DNA of 64,000 bases from Sabellastarte sp. h YS-2021 (GCA_964017235.1 OZ024936.1:89874537-89938536), one strand, 5' to 3'. Positions 21,241-33,593 are shown, counted from the first letter of the stretch. A program made the numbers and translations. Notes: generated by a model from the letters alone, not told the origin.

Positions 21241-21924
21241 CAAGAACTCTTTACAAAATCATGAAAACAATTTTTGTTTGAATCAACTATTGTAGATATA
21301 ATGAGAGATATCCCAATTCACTCATCATTTTCAACATTGAGAAACAAACTGTACAAAACTATCTCTGACATTACACCATAAAATTCCGTTAACACGTTAA
21401 ACCAACAGATATTTCTCGGATTTACACTTGGGAAAAACCTTCTTGTCAGTCCAATTACATTTTATCTTAAACCATTCAATGATATACACTCCTTTACACT
21501 TAATATTACACTTTACACAGAACAAATTCTGCTGCTTCATTCACGGATGGTTGATTATGGATTTATCAGACCCCTGCTATTTTCCTTTCTCACACTCTTC
21601 TCTGGGATCCACAGCCATCAATTGTCTTTCTACTCACAATTTACACAGGACGTCAATTGCCCCAAATTCGATTTATGATTGGACCAGAGAATTTTTTCCT
21701 CGTGCATTTCCAGTTTTAAACCAACTTTTATTGCATTTAATTTTTACTTGTAAGAAGACTCGAAAAATGAACAAAAAAAATAAGCAGTAACATATTTCAA
21801 TTTTGAATATACAGACAACATAAACTGGGTCAGGACCAAACATGTGACTAGTAAACCAGAAAGCACTTGTAGAGCATAGAACTCCTCCAGGATGTATGTC
21901 CAGGATTTTCATTTGTATGCTTAT
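21241..21924. other. Unassigned AT-rich stretch
   Basis: A long plus-strand frame (21428-21790) lacks splice sites and motifs and is rich in AT-type codons; not called. Confidence 0.35.
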
Positions 21925-22162
21925 TTATTTATTTATTTGGGGTTTTACGTCGCTTTCAACACTGTACAGGCCATATCGCGACGGGTAGTTGGAAGGGCAG
22001 AGGAAACCAGTACATACAGTTCGTCAGGGTTCTGTAATGTAAACTGCTGACCAACAGCAAGCAACTACCAGCTTTCCCACTTGAGGCCGTGCCGGGAACC
22101 GAACCCCGGCCTCAGAGGTCGGAGGCGAGAGTGTTACCACTCTGCCGCCGTGGCCCCCTTTC
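21925..22162 (-). repeat. tRNA-derived SINE family 1, near-complete
   Basis: Minus-strand copy with A box (cggcagagtggtaacactct), B box (ggttcggttcccggc), body and an (aaat)n tail. It is the most GC-rich and best-preserved copy in the window, so probably the youngest. Confidence 0.7.
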
Positions 22163-24049
22163 TTTTGTATACAGAAATCTTCAGCCAGGTCCTTCCTACA
22201 TAAGAAAGTTCAAGCAGATCCACTCATTACCTTTAAATTAACGTCAACAAGAAAGCTTAAGTCATTACAGATACTCTGAAAATGGTACCTTTGAAAATTT
22301 ATGATGTTTTAGATCCAGACTCTGATCTGGATCTTCCCCCAAATTTAATCAGTTTTTCTTTTGGTAAGGCCCTAACCATATATGGACATTCCCCTAGGCC
22401 CTACCAACGCACAGAAAGAGCAACTGGTATTAAAATATTTGTATAAACATGACATTTCACTTTAAATTATACAAGACCACTAATGATGTTTTCATCAACA
22501 TTAACATTACTTGATTTATAAAATTAACCGAGTACCCAGGGAGCACCAGTAACAGTAATCTCAGTACACCCCGGAAGCAAGTTCCAACACAAAGTCATAT
22601 TAGGTCACATTCACTGTCAAACTACCAGCTCTGCCAAGATGCCGGTGGACCCCCCAAACTACTAGAGATGATTGTAAGTTAAGAATAATTGATTAACTTT
22701 AGATAGCTACTATTTCCTAAGTCTGTGTAAAGAACCATGTTTAGTGCTTTACAAAAGCCCATCAATACTCGAAGGCAGATGCTGCTCGGGGAATGTAATG
22801 AAATTTGAAACTATATTCACTGTTTTAACCACTAGCCCAGCTACCCAGTATATGTCATGAGAGAAAGGTTTCATAGACTGTAGGACCAATTTGCAAACCA
22901 CTGTAATCTTTGCACAAAGATGGAGGAAATTAATAATGTACAAGCGAAAAGAACCTCCTAAGCTAACCGGGTAAGTTTTGCTAAAAATTGATCAGATCAT
23001 AGTATACAACTGAGATCAGAAAATTGCAGGTCACATAGTTAACTGCAAGATCCAGTGCAGATAAAATCCCTGTTCATGACAATTGTACAACAAGTTGCTG
23101 TAGGTAAGCAAATAAAGTAATGCAAGAAAGTCGCATAATATACATAATAATAATTATTGATATATAGTATGACATACATGCACAATATGAATATTATAAT
23201 AATATTACACATATAGTATGATATATATGTACAATATGAATATTGGCAAATGGTGATCTCCAAATCCACATAATCAACAGCTCGCACCCACTACAGGAGA
23301 GCATTTGGTACATACCGGTGATATAAATAAGTCTTAAATGATCAAGAATACGACCTCCCTAAATTTCATTCTGGAACAACCTTAGGTCCCTAGCCTGACG
23401 ACCCCTGCAGTGAGTGTCCATCTTTTAAGTCTAGATACATAACCAACAGCAACCAGGAACCCAACTACCTGGTGACAGAGGCATAACCTAAGGCAACCTG
23501 CCATCGTCCCGATCATGACTATTTGATACAAGTTTTGACCGAGTTTCTGTCCTGTTGCGATTCGATATTCATATACTGATGGATGCAATGGCAAGGGACT
23601 TGTTTTCTGTGTAAATCTTGAACAGCATATTTCTGCTTTCAAGTCCTATTTTACTTTTCCCTTCATTAATTATATGTGAAGAATATATTGTAATATAAGA
23701 CATTCAAAAAAGGTTTCTTACGTAACAATAATATACCTTTATGGTGGCTGGAAAGTAAGGTGAATTTTGCTAACATTTTAAAAAAATCTATTGACATTTA
23801 TTGAAACCTGTTGGATAGACATTAAATATTACTGATGGACACATATGTGCACCTCAAGGAATGCAAATTACACTTTATTCTTGTGATAATATGTGTAGAA
23901 ATATGCCGTTCAAAATTTACATGGAATACAAGTACATGTGAATTCTATCCCTCACCATTGTGTACCGTCAAAAATATCAATAGCAATGCGGGATGGGACA
24001 GAAACTCAGTCTAATACAGGTTGAGAGGCACAAGCAAGTATAGTTAAAA
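22163..24049. other. Intergenic stretch with weak repeats
   Basis: An R1-like word set lies at about 22315-22430 ('ccagactctgatctggatct', 'taatcagtttttcttttggt'). At 23145-23250 a short duplication of 'gtacaatatgaatatt'-type words occurs. Nothing gene-like was found. Confidence 0.35.
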
Positions 24050-24430
24050 GCACTGCTCTGACAGATGAGGGCAATCCAGCCAACCAAGTGGCAACATGTT
24101 ACGTAATTCACATCACTATCAACCATGCGCGAATCCGAACCTTTGGCAACCCAATGCCTGTCAACCATCTGGTGATTACAACCAGACCACCTACAGCAAA
24201 AGGCTGGGCGACCAAAGTGCATATTCAACCAGTAAAACTATACACTGGTAACCAAGTGCTTGCCGGCCTACCTGCACCAAGTAACCCCCACCGAATCCCT
24301 TCTGGGAAGAGACCATCAGACTTTAGTAAGCTAGCAAGTTTGGCATCTAATCACAGTTTTTTTGAAAGAAGACACTGACTATTAACTTAGTGTTATGCTA
24401 TTTTTGTACAACAACTTATGAAAGATACCA
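24050..24430. other. GC-richer patch of unknown nature
   Basis: A 270-bp island of clearly higher GC, open on the plus strand (24088-24378) and nearly so on the minus strand, rich in 'aacca' words and ending in a family-2 SINE head (24320-24360). No motif or splice pair was found. It may be an old repeat not otherwise present in the window. Confidence 0.3.
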
Positions 24431-24610
24431 CAAATAATAAAACAAGAAAGCATTTGTAGACTGCAAAACTCTGCCAAAGCAGCCCAGTATTCACATATTG
24501 TAATCTCATCAATATATTTTTTTCTCTATCCAGGGTATGATGCAGAATGTTTCTCAAAATTTGACTAATTCAACCTTTGGTCAGGCCCTACCCAAATGAA
24601 AAACATTTCA
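24431..24610 (+). repeat. Dispersed repeat R1 fragment
   Basis: 'gaaagcatttgtagactgca', 'actctgccaaagcagcc' and 'cctttggtcaggccctaccc' match the left part of R1. The following 24611-25345 is AT-rich without features. Confidence 0.45.
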
Positions 24611-25349
24611 TCAAGTTTTGTTTATTAAAGCAGTGTATATATAATGTAATGGGTAGACAAAATATAAGATGAAACTTTTATATTAAAACATATAACTTCT
24701 TGTTACAGTACTAGAAAATATGTTCAAGTTGTATTTAGACTACTTTGATATTGTATGTTTTGCTTTATGTAATGATACAAGAGAGGCAATAAAATATTTT
24801 GTTTATTAGTTTTAGAGTAATATCAAACACAGACAAATACTTTTTAAATGATGTAACATATTTATAGCATGTATAATTAATAATGTCTGATGTTAATATA
24901 AAAGATCAATGAAAAGTCGCCACTTTGGGCGAATTTATAACTCTAATTATGCATAGTAAATGGTGCCAGGTAAAATTTTATGTCCCTGTTACTATGTCCC
25001 AGTATTTAAGAAATATAATATAAAACATTTGGAATGATCTAAGTTGTTTCTAAGAAATGCAGAGGTTTCAAGCAACCTGTAATATCCGCAATGGGACTGG
25101 AAATGTGATTTGTATTGATTTTTTTTCTTAGAAATAAATCTTAAAAAGTTCAGACACATTTCCAAGAAATGATTAATGCCGCATTTTAAAAATTAGATGG
25201 AAATGATATTTCCATAAAAAGTCTCCACATGGCTTCCCATTTATTTGTGAATATCATCCAGCACAGTAATGTTATAATCAATGTTTCCTCACTAACAATC
25301 AATGGTGATAAGTCTGTTATTTTTTTCTGATTTTATTTGATGTGCAAGG

Positions 25350-25460
25350 GGGCTTGGGAGTGTAGCAGTTAGAGTGCCCCACTTCAACCTCTGAGGTATC
25401 TGGTTCGAATCTTGGCCCAGGCGCTTCATGTTGGAAAGTTGGTAGTTACTTGTTGATGCA
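25350..25460 (+). repeat. SINE family 1 head and body
   Basis: 'ggagtgtagcagttagagtg' (A-box region), 'ctggttcgaatcttgg' (B-box region) and 'ttggaaagttggtagttact' match family 1. The copy runs straight into the minisatellite that follows. Confidence 0.6.
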
Positions 25461-25464
25461 AGTC

Positions 25465-26000
25465 ACAAGTCAGCAAATAAATAATATCATAGACAACAAT
25501 CCTAGTTTCCTCTCACAGTCACCAGCAAATAAATAATATCACAGACACCAATCCCTAGTTTTCCCTTTGTTTGTCAGCATTTAAGTAATGTTGCAGACAT
25601 CAATTCTAGCTTCCTGTCCTGATCATCAGCAAATAAATAATATTTCAGACACCAATTTTAGTTTCCCCTTTGTTGATCTGCAAATAAATAATTAATCAGA
25701 CACTACTCCTAGTTTTTTTTTTCTCCAGTTATCTGCAAATAAATAAATTTTCAGACACCAAACCTAGTTGCCAAGTCTGGTCATCAGCAAATAAATGATA
25801 ACAAAGATACAAATCCTGGTTTCCCCTCTTGTGATTAGTAAATAAATAATTTACCAATACTTGTTTTTGCTCCAGTTATCAGCAAATAAATAGTATCACA
25901 GACACCAATCCTACTTCTCCAGTCTGGTCATCAGCCAAGAAATCATGTCACAGACAGAATGCCTGGTATTCCCGTCCAGTTATCAACAAATAAATGATAG
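25465..26000 (+). repeat. Minisatellite, about 11 units of about 52 bp
   Basis: An imperfect tandem array of a unit reading roughly 'cagcaaataaataatatcac' + 'agacaccaatcctagtttcc' + a short pyrimidine spacer. The anchor 'cagcaaataaat' recurs about every 50-54 bp. The array starts within the 3' part of a SINE, whose aaataaat tail resembles the anchor. Confidence 0.75.
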
Positions 26001-26189
26001 AGAAATGGTAAGAATGATGGAAATGTATTTTAGTGCAAAAATCAAAGTGTCAGAGTGTTCGAAATTAAGATTAAGATAGACAACAGTATTAATATCTCTC
26101 TTAAATAATATCTCAGTTTTCTGCAGACTAGGAATATCATTATACCATTCGCCATACATTATCCTCCTACATTTTTAATAGGATTGTGG

Positions 26190-26480
26190 TATTGCAGCTT
26201 AGAGACTGCCTAGCAGAGATTAAGTGCTATAAAAGTACGGAATATGCATGAGTTCTCTCCGAGGCTTGTGCTTCTAGATATCACTTTTTCTTTCTTTTTC
26301 TTTTTTTTTTTTTTTGGGGGGGGGGGGGGGGCGGTTGGAGGGAGGGGGGCTTTGTTTGTTGTTCCAGACTTTCATGAATTGTGCACTACTCTTGTACACT
26401 ACTTGTGTTTCTGTTTCTAACTGATTTGCAGCTCGTTTATGAAGTTTCGGCCTTATTTTTAATATATTTAAGCAGTAGAA
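26190..26480 (+). repeat. LINE tail, 5S-SINE leader and T/G homopolymer tract
   Basis: In order: an L2-type tail relic (26205-26255), the 5S-SINE upstream block (ggcttgtgcttctagatatc), a T-run followed by a G-run (about 26294-26332), then the 5S-SINE leader (agactttcatgaattgtg) and its 3' part, with the 5S-like segment missing. The deletion joins 'gaattgtg' to 'cactactcttg'. Confidence 0.5.
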
Positions 26481-26844
26481 ATGTTAATCAGTTTATGGGT
26501 CTAATTTTGGTGAATTTTTTTACTTTGAGCCCCAATAAAACAAAGAGTATTTCGTATATTTTCAATGTTAATACGTCAAATAATAGGTGTGTTATCCCTT
26601 TATTACTATGTCAACTATTAATCCTCTAATATTTATGCAAATATTAAAAGTATTACTTTTTCTTTCTCTAATTGATGAAAACACTTCAATCAGTTTATGG
26701 GTCTATTTTGAAAAAAAAATTCACACTTCACTGAACCCCCAGCATTTTCAAGTTCACTATATATAGACTGTAACCCAAGGACACTGACCAAATTGTGATC
26801 CTATTTTAGCCAAGTATTTTGTGTAGTGGTGTGTCTTCAAGGAA

Positions 26845-26935
26845 TCCAGGGCAAAACCCCACCGGGCAAAACCCCACTCAGACTAAACCCCATCAGGCAA
26901 AACCCCACTCAGACACAACCTCACTCAATTATACT
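26845..26935 (+). repeat. Short tandem repeat, gcaaaaccccac unit
   Basis: Four to five imperfect copies of a roughly 19-bp unit, 'gggcaaaaccccactcaga'. No further meaning is apparent. Confidence 0.6.
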
Positions 26936-27289
26936 AATTTCTGGACAAAACTTTGTTTGTAAAAACTTTGTTGTGTTTGATGTACAATTACAAATGTAAA
27001 CACATATTTATGTTTGGGGTGTTTTCTGTTCATCACTCTTTATAAAATTTAATAGCCCTGGAAAAGAGCATTGGGTGCCATTACATATAGAACTTACATT
27101 GTAAGTTATACTGAGGTGCAAGACAAATGACACCTAAGAGAGATCGAATGTATGCAAAGTATCAAAACAAGGCAATTCAGTAGCAATATCAAATCATTAC
27201 TTGGAACACTAAAAGTTGTGAAGCTTTAAAATTTATTAACTGAAGTATGACTATCAATATAAATAACAGAATTAGATAGAATTACCTAG

Positions 27290-27540
27290 ACCCAGAGCAC
27301 TTCGAGAGAGCATACCTCTGCCAATGCATGTAATAACAAGTAAATAGGTAAATCTTTTTTTTTTTTGTCTAGAGTTGGTGATCCAGATCACTCTAAAAAT
27401 TTAATGGGATATTAGTGGGGCACATCTTCTGATCTCTTTTCAGGAAGCTCCAACCAGTAGTATTTGCATAATCCTGCTAACACACAAAGAGACAGACAGT
27501 TATAAAAATAATACTTCCTTGGCAGAGGTAATAATCAGTT
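27290..27540 (+). repeat. Dispersed repeat R1 copy
   Basis: 'agcacttcgagagagcatac', 'gatccagatcactctaaaaa', 'taatcctgctaacacacaaa' and 'cttggcagaggtaat' span the whole R1 arrangement from its left to its right end. Confidence 0.6.
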
Positions 27541-28169
27541 GCAGCAATCCATACATCACTGTCAAAAGAGAAATATGTTTCAAATTTCACTGTAGAAAAC
27601 ATTTTGACAGAGTTAAGGTCAAAGGTCAGATAAAGGTCATGGTATGACCTTATACATCTATAACCCCTAAGCAATATCCCTACCAAGTATCAACATCCTA
27701 CATTCATTGGGATTCTGAGATACAGGCCAAACAAGATATTTACCCCTGACCACCTGCCGGCCCACCTGTCCACTTGTCTGCACAGCTAGATGCCATGGAT
27801 GAAAACAATACCTGCATTTCGACAATTTGAAATCATAATTTTGTTAGTCCGCAGTGTCTGAAATAAATTACTAGATAGTTCAGCGCTGTGAATGTATATT
27901 CTGCTGAGCCCTGCATAACCCCTTATCATGTTTATACATCTGAAATGTATGAAAACAGCAAAATTGAGATTGTATAACTCATTATTTACATTGTAATAAA
28001 TGTTACAAACTTGTTATTTGCCGGGGAAAGTAATCCAACAACATTTCATAAATTTGAACTGCATACGATAACAACATCATCTGTGTTCTGAATCAGAATA
28101 AAATGAAAACCTGTGTTATATACATATAATTTTTGTTACATTATGTTTGTTTTATAGTATTTTCCTCTG

Positions 28170-28380
28170 TTCAACTGTTATTTGTTAGTGATGCAAGTCG
28201 TATGCAATCACATTCAAACTGCTCTGCAAGTCCTTCAGCATCACTCTAGTTCAGCCTCAGTGCCCCTAGTTTCCTCTCTTGGCTTCTCCAGATCATGAGA
28301 GTTACTATCCTCCAACAATCAGCTCCATACTATAGTACTGATGTATGGCAACATGGCAACAACCAAGTGCAATTGATTAT
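28170..28380 (+). other. Coding-like patch, possible exon
   Basis: A strong acceptor-like tract (ttcctctgttcaactgttatttgttag, ending 28190) is followed by less AT-rich sequence, and a second one (ctctcttggcttctccag) ends at 28292. Frames after both acceptors are short and end in stops. The minus strand also shows a short acidic frame ending in GTEAELE. I cannot decide the strand or frame. It lies in the region where 5' exons of gene B would be expected. Confidence 0.2.
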
Positions 28381-29504
28381 CACTTGTTGTAATATCATAA
28401 TTAACTATAGCTTCTTTCAGAAACAAATTAAAGGCTCATTTTTGTCAGACCTACCTGCCTACCACATTTATCATCTTTCCTCTGGTGGCGGCTGTTTTTT
28501 GGGTGTTAATTTCCTTCATCTATTCGACTAACTGTTTTTTTTTAAAAATTAGTCTTAAACAATGTCAGTGTTAGTTTGGCATATACATTATAAAAAGTGT
28601 TTACATGAGATACACCAACAAGTAAAATGTTGTAGAGGTCAACATGATTCAAATATTAAAATATCCAGTGATTCAACAAAGCAGTAACAGCTAATTACTT
28701 TTACTAGATACATGACTGGTGAGATGTATTACACATTACTGCAATCGTAAGATATTAACTACATTCACTGAAGTTTACCAAAAGTAACAGTACTGCTATA
28801 ACTTTTTACTCTCCTGAGAAAAGAGGGAAGCTAAAGTAAGTCAGATATGCATACAAAATAAGCTCATTCTTATGGAATATATCTATTTTACTGTTACATA
28901 TAGGATACTAAAGGGTACTGTACCGGATGTGTCAATTAACAAATAAACCCAAGGTGGCCTTAAATTTAGTTTATTATACAGAAACACAAACCATCTATGC
29001 AGTGTACGCGGGTGGTTTAAGGTGGTCTTAGATTATTTGAAAAATTAATGTGTAGTAATTACAAGAAACACGGCATACTTTTTATTTAGTTTCCTTATAA
29101 TTATTATTATAGATACAATAATTTAGGGATTTCACATTACTACAACAATAAAATGCTAACTAAATGCAAGTTTATTAGAAAAGTTTAAAAATTACCCTTT
29201 ACAATTATTACCTGTTATTCATAAACACACAAGATTGCAATAAAGTTACATATTCTGATGTAAGCCCAGGAGAGGTCATATTAAGCAAGGTAATCAATGA
29301 GACACAAGAAGACCTGAAATAATTTTTCTAAAACTTAATGGAACCAAACTTTATTTAAGTATATTAATGTTTTTATCTAATGGATTTAAAATACAGTGAT
29401 TGCTTGATGATTTGGGATTGAAGTTCTTTTTAATACGTTATATAGCAAAGTGAGGTCACCATAGGTAGTTTACTGCTATTGTATTGTGTATATATTATTG
29501 ATTT
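28381..29504. other. AT-rich stretch upstream of gene B exons
   Basis: No exon with a matching phase, promoter or repeat was recognised. Confidence 0.45.
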
Positions 29505-29850
29505 TTTTTTTGCTGGGAGTCGATCCCACACAGAAATAAACACAAGTCTAGCCCTTTAACTAGCTGAGCTGACGGGGAATCCCTGGAAGCCTAGGGGTAT
29601 ACAGAACTCATATATGTGAGGATATTACATACCACCCATCAAGGAAAGACCTGTCTTCAGGTCTTACATGACTGCATTATTCCACTTCAACTCACTTGGC
29701 TGCGAGAGTGTTGAGTCATTAGATATTCTACCATGTGCTCTTTGGAGAGATCATTGATTGGTTCTGCTGGGATTTGATCCAGCCGCCTTCTAATCACACA
29801 TAAAATAAACACGAGTCTAGCTCTTTAACCAGCTGAGCTAAAGGGGAATC
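29505..29850 (-). repeat. Two tRNA-like SINE family 3 copies
   Basis: Minus-strand copies at 29505-29590 and 29765-29850. Both have an A-box-like tagctcagctggttaaag (the first with changes) and B-box-like regions ('gggatcgactcccagca', 'ggatcaaatcccagcaga'). The first ends in an A-run. They are short pseudo-tRNA units. Confidence 0.6.
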
Positions 29851-29914
29851 CCTTTAAGCCGAGATCTTAACAGAACTGATATATGAGATGATATTACATA
29901 TTGTACATAATTAC

Positions 29915-30150
29915 TCAAAACAATATCCCCATGTACTACAGGGCCCAAAGTGGCCATCTGACTGTACAAGGACAACCCAAATTCTCAAGTGACTGACATT
30001 CCCCTAACTGAAAGACAAAGGCTCAAGGATGACCATTATTCAATGTACTTTAGGTTCTTTAATCTGCCATTGGGAATTGGACCCAATGATAGTGGAATGC
30101 TATTTTAATTGGCCATCCAAGCCACTGTGCATCTGCATGTACCTGGGTTT
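29915..30150 (-). repeat. SINE family 3 body copy
   Basis: The same body as 12280-12536: 'cagtggcaggttaaagaacc'-type, 'ccttgagcctttatcttcaa'-type and 'aatgtcagttact'-type words on the minus strand, here diverged. Confidence 0.55.
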
Positions 30151-30344
30151 GAATCACTTTTTCTGTGTTCCTAAGCGAGGCCACAGTTGTAGCATGTATG
30201 GTGTGATTTTTTGGGAAGTTTTTAATGTTCAAATTATCATAACAAATAAAAAAAAACTCATGACATTCAGCCCTCTAGCCCTGATGTGATGGTAAAAAGG
30301 TATATATCCTAGTTGATCAAGCTTCTACAATGAAACTCACCAAG

Positions 30345-30450
30345 CACAAGAAAGCAACTATCAACTTTCGGACTTTCGACCAGGGCTGGGATATGACCCC
30401 ACCACTTTGGCGATGGTAGGTAAGTCTGCTGCCAACTGTGTCCTGTTCAG
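30345..30450 (-). repeat. SINE family 1 head fragment
   Basis: On the minus strand 'agttggcagcagacttacct', a B-box-like 'gggtcatatcccagccctgg' and 'cgaaagttgatagttgct' match the family-1 head. Confidence 0.4.
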
Positions 30451-30686
30451 CCATATTAATTAATCAAGATTCTTTATTACTCCGGGGTATGGCATGAGGT
30501 ACAAGTGAGGTCAGTGATTGGGGGGATCTCCTGTTATCCAGTTTTTGAAGAGATTCAGTACTCACAAAAATATGGAATGTTAAGGCTCTTCACTCTGGCA
30601 TTTGTGATTTTGCAGGCTGTAAGGCAACATCAAATTTATTTATGCTTCTAATTATTTTATGGTTTCACTTTTTATATTTAGCACAG

Positions 30687-30797
30687 TGAAGTTGATAGAC
30701 AATATGTCCAATGGGAAACAGAAGAGACAATACAACCTGTGGTTTGGCAGACAAGACATAGTACAAATGCCTGTGCGTCTTGAGTTATGTGATGAAG
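30687..30797 (+). CDS. Gene B, exon a (start of visible CUB region)
   Basis: 111-bp plus-strand exon behind a long pyrimidine tract (tttcactttttatatttagcacag, ending 30686), with a donor at 30798-30799 (gaag then gtgact). It begins with two bases of a split codon and ends with one base, exactly what exon b needs. It encodes KLIDNMSNGKQKRQY, then MPVRLELCDE. The last part corresponds to the strand that reads 'yD.lel.D' in CUB domains, followed in exon b by the LLSTYCG block. A conserved cysteine expected before this strand is not obvious, so the domain is divergent. Upstream exons carrying the first half of the CUB and the signal peptide were not found. An alternative acceptor (tatatttag) opens a different frame that ends at a stop. 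Confidence 0.55.
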
Positions 30798-30860
30798 GTG
30801 ACTTCATTTCTCACATGTTGGGTACCAGCCATCAAAATTCCAAAAATTTACTGTACTTTA

Positions 30861-31777
30861 AGCCTCTCTTACATCCCATCAGATGTGCATGTACGTCCTG
30901 GTTACAGAGAAAAATCGGCTAATTTGCAAGGGACACTTAAGCTATGCGTGGGATTTTGTAACAGAATGTTGAGGTTGCAGAGACCCCCAATGAAAATAGT
31001 GGCATGCACATTATATTCTGCGTACACGCAGTATGGCTACAAACACATCCATGTCTCAAGGGAAATTTAAGAGAGGTTTGGCCACGTGCATTTTCCTTGC
31101 CAGTGTTGCAGGTGCTCCTCATGCACTTACAGGGTTTGCACATGCCGTGTGATACACTCATGTATAACTTGCATGTATATGAACCCACTGTGCAGCCTGT
31201 AGGTAGTCGCAATTTTTTCACCTTGAAAGAAGAAAAATTACCAAATACATGAACACATGTACAGCCTCTCTTACATCCCATCGTACGTGCACGTACGTCT
31301 TGGTTACAGAGAAAAATCGGCCGATTTGCAAGGGACACTTAAGCCACACTTGCACTTTTATAACAGATTTTTGAGGTTGCAGACACCTCGCAATGAAAAT
31401 TGGCATGCACATTATTCTCTGCGTGCTCGCAGCATGGCTACAAATGCATCCATATCTCAAGGGTAACTTAAGGGAGACTTAAGCACGTGCATTCTCCTTA
31501 CTAGTGTTGTAGGTTCTCCACATTTACTTAATTGTTTCCATGTGCTGTAAGATACACTCACGTGTACCTTGCATGTATATAAACCCACTATACGACCTGT
31601 AGCCAGTAGCAGTCTGTTCTTTGATCTTCAAGTAGTGACACTCTTGTTGGGAAAATATACCTTGTTTGCATGTGCAAATCTCTACTACCCCACTACCAGG
31701 CTGGGTTCATATTTTTCAACAATATTTGCAGCACACCTACGTGTGTATCCACGTACGATGGGATGTAAGAGAAGCTT
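30861..31777. mobile_element. 0.9-kb DNA element with inverted ends and internal 401-bp tandem duplication
   Basis: The left end aagcctctcttacatcccat has an inverted counterpart at the right end (gatgggatgtaagagaagct, ending about 31776). The left end with about 400 bp behind it is repeated at 31263, with the same order of blocks ('ggttacagagaaaaatcggc', 'gaggttgcaga', 'tggcatgcacatta', 'gcatgtatat.aaccca'). Palindromic words such as cgtacgtgcacgtacg occur near the ends. The 133-residue minus-strand frame (30937-31338) spans both units and is probably fortuitous. No transposase was recognised. The target duplication is not certain (ttta on the left, ttta/g on the right). Confidence 0.65.
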
Positions 31778-32484
31778 TAGATAATGTTATTTCTCTTTTG
31801 GGTGATGTTAACAATGTTTTTCATTGGGTCTGGCGAGGGACAGCCATAGTATATGGCTCTGTTGCATGGAGCGAGGTGACATACACGGCAACACAGAGAA
31901 TGTCAAAATTGACTGTGTCAGATAAGAAATGCTCAAAACACAGAAAATGCAGAAAATGTCAAAATACTCAAACTAAAACCCCCCAAACCAGACATTAGAG
32001 CCACACATTAGACCCAGGCATGTTTTACAACTAGGTTCCTGCTTCCATGTTAAGACACACAAGGTTAAGGGAACACTTTGTAAGCACATTTGTTCTTTGT
32101 TTTCTTTTGACTGGTGGTAGGACTTTCAGTGTAGAAATATAAGTTGTGTCCTTGTGACCAAAAATTAGTAACTGGTTTATAGCTCAGGCCCACAGTTTAT
32201 GTTTTGTAAATAAGTGTGTTGAATGTAGAACCTTTTGAAAGAAATATAATGCTGCCAAAGAAGTTAAAGACATGTTGGCTGCACAAATCAAATGCCTTTA
32301 ACAATGTTGTTAATAGTAGAACTTATGGGCAAGTATTACAAGGGGGAAAGATTCCGGAAGATAGAATGGGGAAAAATATTTGTGTTGACAAATGTTCCAT
32401 GTTTCCACACATCTCTGTCCTTACAATATGAAACCATTTCTGCGCATATTACAATAAAAGATCTTAAACTTCATTAATGTTTCA
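31778..32484. other. Gene B intron, unassigned
   Basis: Contains short plus-strand frames (for example 31666-31998 and 32216-32431) without phase-compatible splice sites. The simple run 'cacagaaaatgcagaaaatg' occurs at about 31939-31958. Confidence 0.35.
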
Positions 32485-32640
32485 AGGTCACTTCCTGGGC
32501 TATCCATCAGAGGATGTGGGTTCAAATCCAGGTATAGGCAGATACATAAATATATAGTGGCAGGGATGACCACTTAATATGGCTGTCCCCTGTCATATAG
32601 ACCAATCCCAGTTAGGAGGTTAAATAATTTCAGGGAAGTC
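32485..32640 (+). repeat. SINE family 3 copy with tRNA-like head
   Basis: The head has a B box gggttcaaatccaggt; the body follows with 'atatatagtggcagggatga', 'ccacttaatatggc' and 'cagttaggaggttaaat'. This copy shows that the body seen at 12280-12536 belongs to a tRNA-derived SINE. Confidence 0.65.
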
Positions 32641-33508
32641 ATTCAGTGAGGGAATATTCGAAAGCTTGTGCTGTTCTTGTGCAGTCGGGATGGGTGAATA
32701 ATGTTTTGAGACCTGTAGCCCAGTGAGATTCCATAAGGAGTGTAAATATACAAGACAACACAATCTTTTCATTGAAGAAAATAGACTGTTGCTTTTCCAC
32801 TGATACACAAGTAATCCTTCATTTATTATTATTATTATTATTGCAGTAGCTTTCCATCCCCATCTCCCCCTCCTGAACCCTCGGATTTTTCACAACAGAC
32901 TAGGTCTTACAACAACTCATGGCAGTGGAACTGGCGTATAAGCGATCCAACATTAATAAAATTCTCTGAAAAGATAATGTTGTCTAATTTATTGGTTTCT
33001 CAGAAACTCAAGCAATAATTATTTCATGAGTGGGCTTGCTTCCTCCTTTATTATTGAAAAACAGCATACCTAATCAATATCACTTCTGAATTTACAAGAA
33101 TTCAGCATGCTTCATTCCAATATGACTTTTTCAGCCCACACATCTTAAAAAGAGTTATATTTCCTTTTCATTCATTTGTTCTATTTCAGTATCGTAAAAA
33201 TCAACAAACTAAATTGCCTCCTTTTTGTGGCTCCAGTATTCTAATCAATTTATATGGTGAAGTAAACTGGAGATAAAAACAACATTAAAAATTTGTGACA
33301 GCTAAAGTTGTTTCATTTCCTCCAGTGGCAAGGGTTTCTCTTTTCCGGTTTGATGTCTCCAGTGAGATTCTGGCATGCTTAAAGAGTAACCTGTAATGAG
33401 CCATTGATAGCAGTGGTGATTTTGAAAAGGGACACGTCCATTTTAAAATGGCTCACATTTCCACCTGGCCTTATAAAACACAAAACTACTATGAAATGGT
33501 CTGACGAG

Positions 33509-33514
<6 letters not shown>

Positions 33515-33593
<79 letters not shown>
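33515..33593. repeat. (TA)n microsatellite, about 79 bp
   Basis: An uninterrupted tat/ata dinucleotide run inside the gene B intron. It gives spurious tyrosine-isoleucine open frames. Confidence 0.95.

Noticed and set aside
30937-31338. 133-residue Cys-rich minus-strand frame.
   Set aside because: It spans the junction of the tandem duplication inside a DNA element; the second unit does not keep the frame, so it is probably fortuitous.
32893-33018. Plus-strand frame SYNNSWQWNWRISDPTLIKF behind an acceptor-like cag, resembling the first half of a CUB domain.
   Set aside because: It lies between exons a and b of gene B, which already join in phase in the correct CUB order; no suitable donor follows.
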